Shown here: piece after piece, positions 24,301-50,400 of the stretch | How the letters are laid out: every line of letters begins with the position of its first letter | Numbering within the stretch: position 1 is the first letter of the stretch | Source: Amia ocellicauda | Lineage: Eukaryota; Chordata; Actinopteri; Amiiformes; Amiidae | Direction: 5' to 3' | Assembly (NCBI RefSeq): GCF_036373705.1 | Contig: NC_089857.1 | Coordinates: forward strand, 42,658,784-42,722,783 | Length of the DNA stretch: 64,000 nucleotides | Notes under the pieces: model-generated | Database searches by the model: none | The model's input: the letters and a program-made list of their open reading frames with translations, nothing else | What the model was told of the DNA's origin: nothing | Position numbers and translations under genes: made by a program

Positions 24301-26934
24301 TTTAATTTGTCACCTGTCTGTATATATGTACAAAATATATATATTTGTTTTCTAAACCTTCAGTCACAATTAGAAATGCTGTGAACAAATAATCAGAGAA
24401 AATTAATATCTAAGGTCGTCTTTTGTTTGTCCTTCTTCTTTGATTCTCTAATTTGTTTATAAAATAGATCAATAATTCACAGTATAAATACAAGCCAGAC
24501 GTGAGTGTTGTGAAGGATTTCCAGCAGCAACCTCGCCTTTAGAAAAACATCAATACCCATTATATATATGCCAGGTACTGTGATACAAGCCTCTTTTAAA
24601 CTAGTGCTCCAGTACTTCTTATCACCCTGTTGAGTACATGAGTAGAGAACCCTTCCTGTTAAAAACTCTGGAACCTTTAAGGGTTCTTCAGTGAACTGGG
24701 CGCTGACAGCTGGCAGGTGGGACCATTTTTCACAGGACATGGATTTGGCAGGCAACCGTTTTCTTGCCTAACGAGGAGCTGAGAGCTGTGATTGAGCACA
24801 GCCAGCGATGTCAGGGAACCAGAGAGGACGAGAGCGAAGACTGCTGTCGAAGCTGCTCCTGCCATCAGCTGACGCCAACATCTAATCGCACAATAGGGCC
24901 TGGTTGGGTTTTCCACTCTGCACATGTCTGTTTGCACGTGCAAAGTCAGCAAAAAGGCACATCTGTACTTTTGCGGTCTTTCATTTTTTTGTTGGTTTCA
25001 TTTTAATTTACTTAAAAGTGTGATCACGTTTCTGTTTCATGCAGGATGGCTTATTTACTCATTTCTATATTTAAATGACATATAAAAACAGGTTTCCAAA
25101 ACACAGGCCCCACAATACAAACAGAACAGGATTGCCCCACAACTGAAATCAGTTAACATTAAAATTGAACTTTAAACCTTTCCTAAACTGATACTGCTGC
25201 TTAATTACCCTGTGGCCTGAAAATACAAAAGCCTACTGCAAAAAACAGAACAAAATCATCTCCAATATTTTTTATTTAATTCATCACTTGCAATGATATA
25301 TATTTTTAAAGATGTGATTGGTGTACTTGAAGTGTTTTTATGCTTTGTGATGACACTATATTGTATTATATGTTGATATTTTGGGAGTGGGCTGCTTCAG
25401 TTCACCAGAATCAATTATTCAATTAAATGAAAGGAGCTCAAAGGAGAAGTTAACTTTAAACTCAGATCACTTTGAATGTAGGGTGACAGGTGTCTCAGAC
25501 TGACTGCAATCTACCTCCAGCTACCACCGATGGGAGAAAGACAGGCCTGCATCTGGGTCTTTATCTTAGTCACTGCCTTAATTTAGCTCATCTGCTGTAC
25601 TATACAAACAATTGTAATCCGCAGCAATGTGTGAACTTGTGAACTCTGAAGTAAAATCTGGGTAAAACAGCATTGAAAAGATTCTGCACTGAATCTAAAC
25701 ACAGAGTTACACAGTGTTTGCAGGAATCCGCGATGTTTAAATCTTCCTCTCAAATGTCCCTCGGCAGGGGATTTCATGGCGTTGCATCATGCGTGTTTGA
25801 TTACTCCACCTTAAGCACCGTATCTGTTTATCACATTCATTACCACCACACATCTACTGCTGACAGTAACCACACACTGCAAATCTTAGACAGCAGGTGT
25901 TACACGCTGTATTCCACGACTGCAGGAGAAGATGTGAAGTTTGCATTTTACTCTGAGCTCGTGGAGGGGTGATGCCACCTGGTGAAGTCAAGGAGCTGAA
26001 TAAACGTCAGAAAACTAGTTTTATTCTTCAGAAACTCCGATATGTCCATTTCAGAAGAGAAGTGAAACTCGTATGGCACTGAGTCCAAACAACAGCAGAA
26101 GAAAGCATAGCAGTGTACAGTGGAAATCGGTGAATGTCATAAACCTATGGCACATTCATCCCTCTAATGGCCAACGCTAAATCATCACTACTAATGTGTC
26201 TTAGCCGGGGCTTTCTTCTCAGGATGATAAAAACCTACATTTCTGTTTGGCACATGAATCACCCAAAGCTTGAGAATAATATTAACTGCACAAAATGCAG
26301 GCCTGCTTTTGGTTATGTATTATGTATTATGAATGTTTTATTTATGCTTGACACAATTAGTCCTGTTCAAAGGCATGAGAAAGTGTTTTTACTGCTATGA
26401 ACTGCAAATAGCGTAGTTCAGTTTCACCACTCGTCTATGTAATGTCTCTGAATGTTACTGTTTTTCTGCTAAGGGCACACACACAAACACGTCAATGGAC
26501 AGTGATACAAATGCTTCTTCTGGCTGATGACTGGGATACCTATGCAGTCACTGAGAACTGTACAAGCACGCTGACATAAAATACAACGCAATCTGTTTGA
26601 GGAACCCACTGATTGTGACTCATATGCAGGCATTTCTTTTTACATTGTGACTGAATGAATACAAATGAAATCCTACGTCTCTGGCCCACTTTACTGTCGT
26701 AGTGTTTTTAATGATAAAACTGTATAAATATATACTGGTTTATATTCAACTTGAATAATTCACTTAAATGTTTTCATATTGACGAGAAGACTAACCCTAA
26801 GAATTAGTTACTCCTGTCTAATCCATACATCCCAATATAGCTTTTTTTCCTTTGGGTTTCAAGTTTCAACTTGACCTCTCAGCAAATTCCTAACCCTTGG
26901 CTTAAGCCAAAGATGACAGCTTACAAGCAGCATT
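24301..26934. other. Intergenic, no gene seen
   Basis: AT-rich sequence with no recognised coding exon on either strand. A GGAACCTTTAAGGGTTCTT-like short palindrome at about 24670-24690 resembles a motif common in fish MITEs. Open frames of up to about 99 codons here show no family resemblance. Confidence 0.55.
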
Positions 26935-28575
26935 AGTAGTAGCGCTGTGGCTGCTGTGTTGCTGTGTAGTAGCACTGTAGCAGCTTTGTAGTAGCGGTGT
27001 AGCTGCTGTGTTGTTGTTGTGTAGTAGTGCTGTATCTGCTGTGTTGTCATGTAATAGCACTGTATCTGCTGTGTTGCTGTGTAGTAGCACTGTATCTGCT
27101 GTGTTGCTGTGTAGTAGCGCTGTGGCTACTGTGTTGCTGTGTAGTAGTGCTGTATCTGCTGTGTTGTTGTGTAATAGTGTGGCTGATGTTTAGTAGCAGT
27201 GTCACTGCTGTGTTGCTGTGTAGTAGCACTGCTGTGTTGATGTGTAGTAGCGCTGTGTCTGCTGTGCTGCTGTGTAGTGGCACTGCTGTGTTGCTGTGTA
27301 GTAGCGCTGTGGCTGCTGTGCTGCTGTGTAGTAGCGCTGTGTCTGCTGTGCTGCTGTGTAGTAGCACTATGGCTGCTGTGCTGCTGTGTAGTAGCGCTGT
27401 GGCTGCTGTGCTGCTGTGTAGTAGCGCTGTGGCTGCTGTGTAGTAGCGCTGTGGCTGCTGTGCTGCTGTGTAGTAGCGCTGTGGCTGCTGTGCTGCTGTG
27501 TAGTAGCGCTGTGTCTGCTGTGTAGTAGCGCTGTGTCTGCTGTGCTGCTGTGTAGTAGCACTGTGGCTGCTGTGCTGCTGTGTAGTAGCGCTGTGTCTGC
27601 TGTGTAGTAGCACTGTGGCTGCTGTGCTGCTGTGTAGTAGGTAGCGCTGTGTCTGCTGTGCTGCTGTGTAGTAGCACTGTGGCTGCTGTGCTGCTGTGTA
27701 GTAGCGCTGTGTCTGCTGTGCTGCTGTGTAGTAGCGCTGTGGCTGCTGTGCTGCTGTGTAGTAGCGCTGTGTCTGCTGTGCTGCTGTGTAGTAGCGCTGT
27801 GGCTGCTGTGCTGCTGTGTAGTAGCGCTGTGGCTGCTGTGTAGTAGCACTGTGGCTGCTGTGCTGCTGTGTAGTAGTACTGTGTCTGCTGTGCTGCTGTG
27901 TAGTAGCGCTGTGGCTGCTGTGTAGTAGCACTGTGGCTGCTGTGCTGCTGTGTAGTAGGTAGCGCTGTGTCTGCTGTGCTGCTGTGTAGTAGTACTGTGT
28001 CTGCTGTGTAGTAGCGCTGTGGCTGCTGTGCTGCTGTGTAGTAGCACTGTGGCTGCTGTGCTGCTGTTTAGTAGTACTGTGGTTGCTGTGCTGCTGTGTA
28101 GTAGCGCTGTGTCTGCTGTGCTGCTGTGTAGTAGTACTGTGTCTGCTGTGTAGTAGCGCTGTGGCTGCTGTGTAGTAGCGCTGTGGCTGATGTGCTGCTG
28201 TGTAGTAGGTAGCACTGTGTCTGCTGTGCTGCTGTGTAGTAGCGCTGTGGCTGCTGTGTAGTAGCGCTGTGGCTGCTGTGCTGCTGTGTAGTAGCGCTGT
28301 GTCTGCTGTGCTGCTGTGTAGTAGCGCTGTGGCTGCTGTGCTGCTGTGTAGTAGCGCTGTGGCTGCTGTGTTGCTGTGTAGTAGCGCTGTGTCTGCTGTG
28401 CTGCTGTGTAGTAGCGCTGTGGCTGCTGTGCTGCTGTGTAGTAGCGCTGTGGCTGCTGTGTTGCTGTGTAGTAGCGCTGTGGCTGCTGTGCTGCTGTGTA
28501 GTAGCGCTGTGGCTGCTGTGTTGCTGTGTAGTAGCGCTGTGGCTGCTGTGTAGTAGCGCTGTGGCTGCTGTGTAG
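26935..28575. repeat. 30-bp minisatellite upstream of ppp2cb
   Basis: A tandem array of a 30-bp unit (core GTAGTAGCGCTGTGGCTGCT, then GTGCTGCTGT), with two alternating variants (GTGGCTG and GTGTCTG) and truncated units lacking the GCTGCTGTG part. About 50-60 units are present. The 30-bp period equals 10 codons, so long open frames appear on both strands (Ala-Val-Leu-Cys rich one way, Ser-Thr-Gln rich the other). They are repeat artefacts. The first 350 bp are more diverged and T-rich, and the right part is highly homogeneous. The array stops only about 60 bp before CRE-like promoter sequence of ppp2cb. Confidence 0.97.
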
Positions 28576-28589
28576 TCTTCTTACCAGAG

Positions 28590-29018
28590 GAGGGCGCTCA
28601 CAGGCGCGGCTGACACTTCTCGCTGCGCAGCCGCGACGTCACGGCGTCTCTGGTGTTGTGCTGGGAATGCCATGGCGGTGACGTCAGGGGGAGGAGAGCG
28701 CGGAGCCGGGCGGCCATTACACAGGCGAGTTTCCCGGGGAAGGTCGGAGGGAAGAGGGAGCTGAGAAACGCAGCGCCGTTGTTGCTTTTTTTCCTTCGAT
28801 CTCCCACCCCTTGCGACCCGGGCGCTCGACGGCCTTGCAGTCGGGGACGGTAGTGAAGCGCCCGCCCTCGTTTATTTCCGCCTCCCCCCCGCCGAGCCTC
28901 TTCGGACGCGGAGGTGTCGCCGCCGCGGGCGCCCGTCTCGGCACGCAGGGCTGTGTGGTGATCTGATCGGGTCCAGCCGCCGCGCCATCACCGCCGACGG
29001 AGATCTGCCGCCTCGACC
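28590..29018 (+). promoter_or_regulatory. ppp2cb: CpG-rich promoter and 5' UTR of ppp2cb
   Basis: A CpG-dense block ends at the ppp2cb ATG. It contains GACGTCAC at 28635-28642 and a perfect CRE, TGACGTCA, at 28679-28686, plus G- and C-rich tracts. No TATA box is evident. PP2A catalytic-subunit genes in mammals are known for GC-rich, CRE-bearing promoters, and this matches. The transcription start cannot be fixed from sequence and probably lies between 28700 and 28900. Confidence 0.85.
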
Positions 29019-42326
<13,308 letters not shown>

Positions 42327-43019
42327 AGCGTCACGCCCCGCCCACCGCCACACGCCCGCCCGGTGTGGCGAGAACGACCCGCAAAACGACAACAAACGCA
42401 AACCGACGAAACCTTGATTTTAAAAAAAGAGAGAAGAAAAAAAATCAAAAATCCGACCCGTGGGATCTGTTACAACATGAAAGCACCAACATGGACCAAA
42501 ATGTGCCATAAACAAACAAACGATACGCATTTAGTACACACACGCAAGTCGCCCAGTGTATCAGTACCGCAGCGCCACATCCCATCTAGCGTTCAGCCCG
42601 ACAGTCGAGGTTGCCTGCTGTTTACTATTGGTAGTGATGTTATTCTGTTCCTGGACTGTATAATAATTAAAATACTAAGGAGTTAATGTGACAACTTGCT
42701 TTATCAACTTCACTGGACAACTGTACATTTTGAGTTGTAGCAACGCCAGGCATGTTAATTAGGCTGTTATTTTCTAAGGACAAATGCACAAGCTTCTGCT
42801 CGTCCTCCTTGCCCCCCCACCATTATTTTTAAGGATGAACACTTCAGTGGAGGGAGGGAATCCTCTGCTTTGGAATTGCTTTCGTATAGAAGGACCCTAC
42901 CCCCCCTTCCCCTCCTCCTTCCCATTTTACTGTCTGAACTTACTGTTTTGTGTTGACTGTACCTTTTTTTCTGTATATTTGTCATTAAGTGATTGCATCT
43001 TCTTTGGTGTATTTGAACA

Positions 43020-43025
43020 AATAAA
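43020..43025 (+). terminator. ppp2cb: Poly(A) signal of ppp2cb
   Basis: AATAAA lies 694 bases after the ppp2cb stop codon. It is followed by T/G-rich sequence. Confidence 0.85.
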
Positions 43026-43137
43026 GTACTTTTGATCGTAAACGACACAACTGCCCGGGCTGCTGTGAGCGCGCTTTTGTTTTGACAGATGGCGATGTGT
43101 TTAAGGCAGATCCAGAGAACGATTTGCTTCATGGGCT

Positions 43138-43143
43138 TTTATT
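43138..43143 (-). terminator. ubxn8: Poly(A) signal of ubxn8
   Basis: TTTATT on the + strand is AATAAA on the minus strand, 186 bases after the ubxn8 stop. The ends of ppp2cb and ubxn8 therefore face each other less than about 100 bp apart. Confidence 0.85.
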
Positions 43144-43328
43144 GTGGGTTGGTTTTCCCGACCTGCAGAGAGTTGTCAACACAGGGAGTTTGCCAATCGG
43201 ATTCACAGGCCAAACCACGGGAGACTCGAGTGCCGTGTCTGGGAAGCTGCGGTGACTGCGGCTGGCAACCGTTAACCGTCGTCTGGGGCTCGGCTGGGTG
43301 GAGACCGGAGGAGAAACGGGCGGGGCGT

Positions 43329-46300
43329 TCAGGTGGTCGAGGGGTCTCTCTCGTCCACATTGAGCACAGTGTCCTTCTCGATGCCGGCCTGCGCCAGCGT
43401 GAGGTCACGGCCTGTGTGCAGCGCGGTGCGGGGGAACGTGGTGCACACGGCGTAGAGGGCGGGGTGGTAGCCCACCTTCAGCATCCAGTCCAGCAGCACC
43501 TGCACGGGGGGGGGAGGGTGTCGTCAGTCGCCAGAGCTTTCAATCAACGGGTTAAAAATGCAGTGAGATGAGCAGAAAGGGTGACTGAGCGATGGTGCCG
43601 TGGCAGAAACCAGCTCTGTATGCGTTGGCTCTCACCGTACAGCCGATGAAAGGGTTTAATGAGGCCCACAGTCTCTGCTGTGAAGTTGCCAAGCACAAGA
43701 TTTACAACACTATGACACGGAGGGGGTAATAAGATGAATTATTGACTTGAGGGTGTAAGCAGTGATGCAGTTTGTCTGTCTTACCTTCCTACCATTTCCT
43801 CAAACTTAAACAAGTCATTCTTACTCACAGTATCACTCTTGGGAGTTACAGGAGCATTTCTTTTTCTTACAGAGCTATAAACCTTCACATAAAAGGGGTC
43901 AGAGGTCCACTCTGTCAGTGTGGTGGCCCAGTATTTTACAGGTCCGATCTCGACTCTTTAACGGGCCGCTGGTAGTATTACTCAGTAAACCAGCACAGGC
44001 CACTTGGATTACTCAGATCGCTAAAAGGAAACTTTTTTTTTTTTTTTTAAGTGCATTTCTAAACGTTTTCGCTACCTGAGAGCTGTGCGTCGTGAGGAAC
44101 GTCCTCCGGAAGGTGCGTCCACTGGGACATCGGAGTGCCACCCGCACCGCCTGCAGCAAAACAGAGACCGTCATCACAGCGTGCAGGTCCTACAGGGAGG
44201 AGAACTGGACTGACCCTCAAAACGAGTTTCTCCAGGCGTGGATGGTACCTACCCCTTCTGCGTCCTCTGGAGGTTCGTCAGGTAAAACGATGACCTGGGC
44301 ATCGACAGCGGAACAGAAAAGGTGGCATTAAATCCTGGTGTATCGTGTGTCTTAAAAGTCACAAAGATGTGCTGTTGAAAACAGATGTGCCCGTTCGATC
44401 ACACACTCTAGCATCGTGTAAAATGCCGGCTTGCAAGTGTGTGACAGTTCAGTCTCGATGACAGCAAATTATTTTGACTATTTGGCTATCAGTTAGATCA
44501 GTTCAAGGCTTTAAAAAACATTAATAAAAACATGATTAGACGTCTGAGCCCAGACTGAGCAGCGTCCCTGGGATTGACCCGTCTGAGGTGTGTGTGGGTT
44601 CATTTCAAACCCAATAGCTCACCCTCTTCTGCCTGGGGGGCGGGGGCGGCGTGGGGGTCCGGGTGGCGCTCTCGGGCAGCTTCCTCCTCCTCACGGCCTC
44701 TCTGTTGGGTGTGTCGGCGATCCCGGCCTGGTCCGCGCAGGCCGCCCCCTCCGAGTCCTCCGCGCCCTGAGGACACACGCACACCACCACTGAGGAGCAC
44801 GCCTTTCAGAGCGCCATCTCACGAGCATCACCGTGTCAAAGCCACAGACCAGCGAAGACCACAGACCACAATTAGCACTAGTCCTGGACCCCCCCACACC
44901 CCCATGTTATTTCAGATAGGGTGATCCAAGACTAGAGCTCATCGGGGTTTGTGAAACCAGTGCCGCCAGGCCCTGGGCACAGTTAGCAGCCTCACCCCCA
45001 GCGCCTGCCCCACGGTCAGCCTCCAGCTTCCTCCAGTCATCCTGTGGAAGTCCTCCTCCTTCTTCTTCACCCTGAGCTCCTGCCGCGGCCTCAGCACCGC
45101 CTCCTGATACATGGAGGCCTGACACGAAACCACAGAAAAGAATGAGCGGCCGAATGCACAGGAGCGTCATCTTTACCGTGGACCCCGAGGGAGACACCGT
45201 GGAGCACAGCAGGGGGCAGAGTCCCGCGTGTCAGGGCCAGAGAGAGACAGACGGGAGACGGGGATCCTGCGGCTGCTCACCCTCGCGCTGTGCTGGTCCT
45301 GCAGCTCTCTCCTGGCCACGTCCCGCTTCCGATCCACCTCATCTTCTGGAACTGGAGACGAAACGGAGCAGCAATTCAGCGCCGATGTGCGGATCAAAAC
45401 TGGGGGCAATTCGGAGTCAGTTCGAGAACTGGAATTGACACACCCCCAGCTGCGGCTCAGACAGGAGAACCCCCTGTACTACAAGGAACAAAATGCCCAC
45501 AACATGAGGCATTTCAAAATCACAATCTTATACACATCAGAATTGACCCGAGGAATTCATTGTAACTGATGTAATAAACCAACTGCACACAGGTCTAGAT
45601 ACATTTCTGAAAACAGCAATGAAGTAAGAGTACTGGAGACTAATGCACCAGAGTCAGGGGTTCAGGCAGTTTTTAAATGTATATTTATGTGCCGTGCCAA
45701 TCTGCCATTCTGAAGTTGCGTTCATTGGGTCCGCCGCCGCACTTGTGTGTGGTAAACATGAAGGGGCACATACCAGCGGAGGACGCCTGGGGGGGCGGCA
45801 GGGACCGGGAGCTCAACCAGCGGGACGTGGCCGACACCAGCCCACTCACCAGACCCAGAGCCAGGAGAGTTCGCCCGGCCAGCAGCAGCACACCTCTCAC
45901 ACCTGTGGGGACACAGAGAGAGAGAGAGACACACACAGAGAGACAGACAGAGAGACACGGTGGTGTTACTCTACAGCCCAGTTGATACAGAAGCCGCACA
46001 CAGCAGTAGTTTAGAGGTAAAGGTGCTGTAAACCCCATTGTAGGAGCAGTACAACGACATGTTTTTAATTGACTACAAACGATATTCTCTCCCAAAACCC
46101 TCGCCGTGTCGGGTCTCTGGCGCACAATGTCAGCCGGACTGTTATCAAGCCACAGTGTAAAGATGGGGGCAGCTGCGCTTTGTCCAGTGTCCTAACAAAC
46201 ACACAGCCAAGGAATACAGGAGGGGAAATAATGCATTTCAGCTCGTCTGTCTTTGCTTCGCTGTTATTTCCCCCGGAGCCCCGTGTGCATCAGATTGTCG

Positions 46301-46752
46301 GACTCGGATGTCCAGCAGTGACGGCGGCGCTCATTTCAACCTCGGACGGAAGCCATCAGGTCACATCCGGGTGTGTCACAGCAAACCACCACCACAAGCA
46401 CCACCCCACCCCCGGTGTCACGCAGTAACAATACCGCAGCTGTAACTCGCTGTATTAAGAGAAACCCACGTTAAAATAACGCGTCGATCGTGATCACAGG
46501 AGCCGCACCCGTCACCCGACTGTTGCAACTTAATGACACAGTGTTGCAACATCTATGACGATTACACACGTTCACTGAAACAACGCCAACTAAACCGACA
46601 CTGCAAGGAAATGGTAACAGATCTACAAAACAAATGAGGTTTTCAAAGCCGACCACGACCCCCTTACCGAGGCTGCTTCTCCTCAGCGCCGCCGAGCACA
46701 AGAGCAGCAGCGCGACCCCCCCGAGCAGCGCCGCGCCCCTCGCAGACGCCAT
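43329..46752 (-). CDS. ubxn8: UBX domain-containing protein 8
   Basis: Eight minus-strand exons join in phase to 277 residues: 46752-46668, 45902-45774, 45345-45281, 45118-44996, 44766-44623, 44294-44253, 44150-44076 and 43499-43329. Human UBXN8 is about 270 residues. Hydrophobic stretches at residues about 8-22 and 32-51 provide the membrane anchor. A charged helical segment follows (KKKEEDFHRMTG, matching the human EERFYQMTGEAWKL region), then a Pro/Arg-rich linker. The C-terminal UBX domain (VALRCPSG at the start, VLLDWM, the TTFPRTAL loop) retains the FPR signature that docks p97/VCP. The known role is tethering p97 to the ER membrane for ER-associated degradation. Convergent orientation next to ppp2cb is as in mammals. 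The start is the only ATG that opens exon 1. Confidence 0.95.
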
Positions 46753-46890
46753 TGCTCTCGTTAATTAGGCTTATTAACGACGACGGGCGTTTCTGCTCCC
46801 GAGACGAAGGGAGAGGCGAGGGGCTGCAGGTCCAGCCGCGGCTTCAGACGCGCACGCAGGGTGGACAGCGCCCACTAGCGGCGCGACGCC
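46753..46890 (-). promoter_or_regulatory. ubxn8: Presumed ubxn8 promoter
   Basis: CpG-containing sequence directly upstream of the ubxn8 ATG, between it and the 3' end of the mat gene (poly(A) signal 47111). I saw no TATA box. The assignment rests on position and base composition. Confidence 0.55.
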
Positions 46891-47110
46891 CGGGTTTGTG
46901 TATTTTACACAATGAGGCCCGAGCGGACAGAGAGGATCATGGGGATTACTACACCGTGTCCCCCTCTGGTTCAGAGTATAGTTTCAGTAATTTCAGCCCT
47001 CAAGTGATTGATGGACTGTGAGAATGAATGTACGCTAAAGACCCTTAAATCAATAAGATGCATGACACCAGACAGGTACACAGACATGTTATAATTCACA
47101 TTTTTACAGT

Positions 47111-47116
47111 TTTATT
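47111..47116 (-). terminator. mat2al: Poly(A) signal of the mat gene
   Basis: TTTATT on the + strand gives AATAAA on the minus strand, 317 bases beyond the stop. The end of this transcript lies only about 350 bp upstream of the ubxn8 start codon. Confidence 0.7.
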
Positions 47117-47432
47117 AATAAGTACCATAAACGTACGTATAACAAATCACTAGTACAAAATGGTCACAATTTGTCGTGAAAATACCAGTAGAAATACTTC
47201 AATTTAAATACTTGAAAGGCAAATTTTAATCAAAGCCTACATCAGACTAAAGAATAGATTACAGTCCATTACATGCGTGTGTGTGGGATTTCAAACCAGA
47301 GACACGATTACAAACGGTCAACACTTCACACTGCTGTTCAGTTACAGTTAAAAGTAACAAGGAAGTTAGAATGAAAGACGAGACTCGGATAAGACCTCAG
47401 AAGACACTGCAAACGAACGGTCCCGGGCCGGG

Positions 47433-50400
47433 TCAAAACACAAGGGGCTTCGGTTTCTCCCAGGGAAACGCTTCTCTCCCGAAGTGCCCGTAACACGCCG
47501 TCTTCCGATAGATGGGTCTCTTCAAATCCAGCTCCCTGCGGGACGAGAGACAGCATTTCACACGCAAACTCACACGAGGCCTGGGCCCCCTCCCCCGGCA
47601 CGCAAATGAAGGAATAAACCGAAGGACCGGCTCGGACTGACCTCACGATGATCCCGGGCCGCAGGTCGAAGTTCCTCTGCACGATGTCCAGCAGCTCATC
47701 CTCGTCCCGGCTGGACGTGCCGTAGTGAAAGACGGAGATGGACAGAGGGTGGCTCACACTGATTGCATAGGAGATCTATGGCAGAGGGAAACACATGAGA
47801 CGTCCCCTCGGATCTGTGGCTTTCACAATCCCCAGAGCAGGATCAAGCCTCCCCCGTCCCCGTCTTAAGGATTACTACATATCCCAGACAGCCACAAAAA
47901 CACTCTTCCGAACGAGCTCCGAGGATCCGAGTCGGCACAGCGCCACAAAGCCCCCCGCTCTACCCGTGTACCTGCACCAGGACCCTCCTGCAGAGCCCAG
48001 CCTTCACCAGGGACTTGGCCACCCAGCGCGCCGCGTAGGCCCCCGAGCGGTCCACCTTGGAGTAGTCCTTCCCCGAGAAGGCCCCGCCACCGTGGCCGCC
48101 CCAGCCGCCGTACGTGTCCACGATGATCTTGCGGCCGGTGAGCCCAGCGTCGCCCTGCGGAGACACACACGAGCGCCACTGAGTGGACGGCCACGCTCCC
48201 GGTCAGGTCCGCCGGGCTAGGGGATCAGCGCCGGCACCAAGCGCCGTCTTATACAACTGCCCCTGAAATATAGCTGAACCATATCCTGCACTAAACATCA
48301 TGCACCACACCTACTGCACGCTCCACAAGGAAAAGCCATCATTGTACGCAGAACACAGGACGGGGATAACCTGCTCTCAGACCTCATAAGGAACATGTCC
48401 ACCGTGCTGGATGTGAAGAGCTCAACGTTAAGGAGAATCTGTGCCACACCTGCGGGCCTCCGACGATGAACTTCCCGCTGGGCAGCAGGTGGTACACGGT
48501 CCGGTCGTCCAGGAACTTGGCCGGGATGACGGCCCGGATCACCTTCTCCATCAGGTCCGCTCTGATCTCCTCCAGGGAGATGTCTGGGTGGTGCTGCACG
48601 GAGATGACCACTGTGTGGACGCGCACCGGCTCCATGGCTCCGTGGTCGTCCCGGTACTCCACGGTCACCTAGCAGAAACACGGAAGCACGGTGGGCCTCA
48701 TTCCCCAGAGCTGGTGATCAAGATCACACACCGCCACTGTGAGCGAGTAGCATATTACAGCAACTCTACTACTGCCCTTACTCGCGTGTAAATGACTGCC
48801 GGTGGGGTGGGACGCAGGCTCACCTGTGTCTTGGAGTCGGGTCTGATCCAGGGACACGCTGCGGTCTGGGAGAGCTCCTTCATCTTGGCGTTGAGCTTGT
48901 GGGCCAGCAGGATGGTCAGGGGCATGCACTCTGGGGTCTCATCGGTAGCGTAGCCAAACATCAGGCCCTGTGGGCGGCGATGCCACTCCCGCATTACAGA
49001 CCGATTTGGTTCTTAGCTTGTTACACAACTGAGAACTTTAAAAACGTGTTTGTAAACCATGATGGCTACACAAAGATGTCATATTTTTCCCCCACTGGAA
49101 AGGTTTACCCGCCATTAATCAGGCACAGACCAAGAAAGTCAAAGGTCACACGCAGGGAAACATTCGCCCATTTACGCCTTGGTGAATTCACATTTAAAAA
49201 TCAACAATAAAACATTACAACACAAGCGAAGAACATGCATCAGGGAAGCTGAAGGCTGAAAAAAACGTTCTGCAGGATCCACACCCTATCAAATCCTTTC
49301 GTTTTGCTGGAAAAGCATCTGATCGGGAGCCGGAGCTTTGGTTACCTGGTCCCCGGCGCCGATGTCTTCTTCATCCCTGCCTTCGAACACACAGTCCGTG
49401 ATCTCGCTGCACTGTGGCTCCAGGGCAACAAGCACATTGCAGGTCTTGTAGTCGAAACCTGCCAAATCAGCCAACACACACACACAATGCTTACACACTT
49501 CTACATAACCAGATGGCTACAGAAGGTCAAGAGGCTCCGATCACACACAAGCCCAGAGTAAGCGTCCACTGCGGTCTAGGAACAAAACTGCTCAACGGGC
49601 AAATGTCACAATCTGTGGGAATTGAAAAATGAATAAAACGGCACCAGCAGACGTAGGAGATACAAGTGCGGTGAAGCACTGAGGGAGACTTTTGCGTGCG
49701 TAGGGGGGCTGTGAGGGTCCGTACCTTTGGAAGAGTCGTCGTATCCGATTTCCTTGATGGTGTTTCGGACGACGGTCTGAAGGTCCACCACGGCCTTGGA
49801 GGTCACTTCCCCGCACAGCAGGATCATGCCAGTCTTGGCCACACATTCTGTTGGGGAGAACATTGTTTAAAAAAGGTAAAATCGTTCTTTATTCGGTTCT
49901 GCTGCAGCTCAGTGTGAGTTACGGGGGATTGGAAGTGCTAAAGCATCTTTTCCACCAAGAAGACGACCACAAAATAGATACGAAACACGAAAGCCAGCAA
50001 TGAGTCAATTCAGGGCTAATCTGGCAAGAACACATGAATCAAAACCGGAAGTACTTTATTTTGCAGCTGATTTTCTTCACCACAGGTTTAGACAACCTAC
50101 CGCAAGCGACTTTGGAGTCTGGGTCTTGAGCCAAGTACGCATCCAGCACAGCATCGCTGATCTGGTCACACATCTTATCTGAGCAGAGTGGCAGGATAAA
50201 GAAACACGGAATAAAGCCCACGTGTTGAAAATGACATTTAATTATATTTTTTCATAGTGGTCACACTTTAAAACAGGGTGGTGCGATCCCTCATGAATTA
50301 ATACACGAATATGTCAAGCAATTCGTCAGAGTTGTAACGGGACGTCAATCACACAAATAACAGGGTTAGGGTTCATGTGCTCAACATCAGCGCTCAGATG

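Noticed and set aside
27047-28553. Long frames rich in Ala-Val-Leu-Cys or Ser-Thr-Gln
   Set aside because: They are products of the 30-bp (10-codon) tandem repeat, open on both strands at once.
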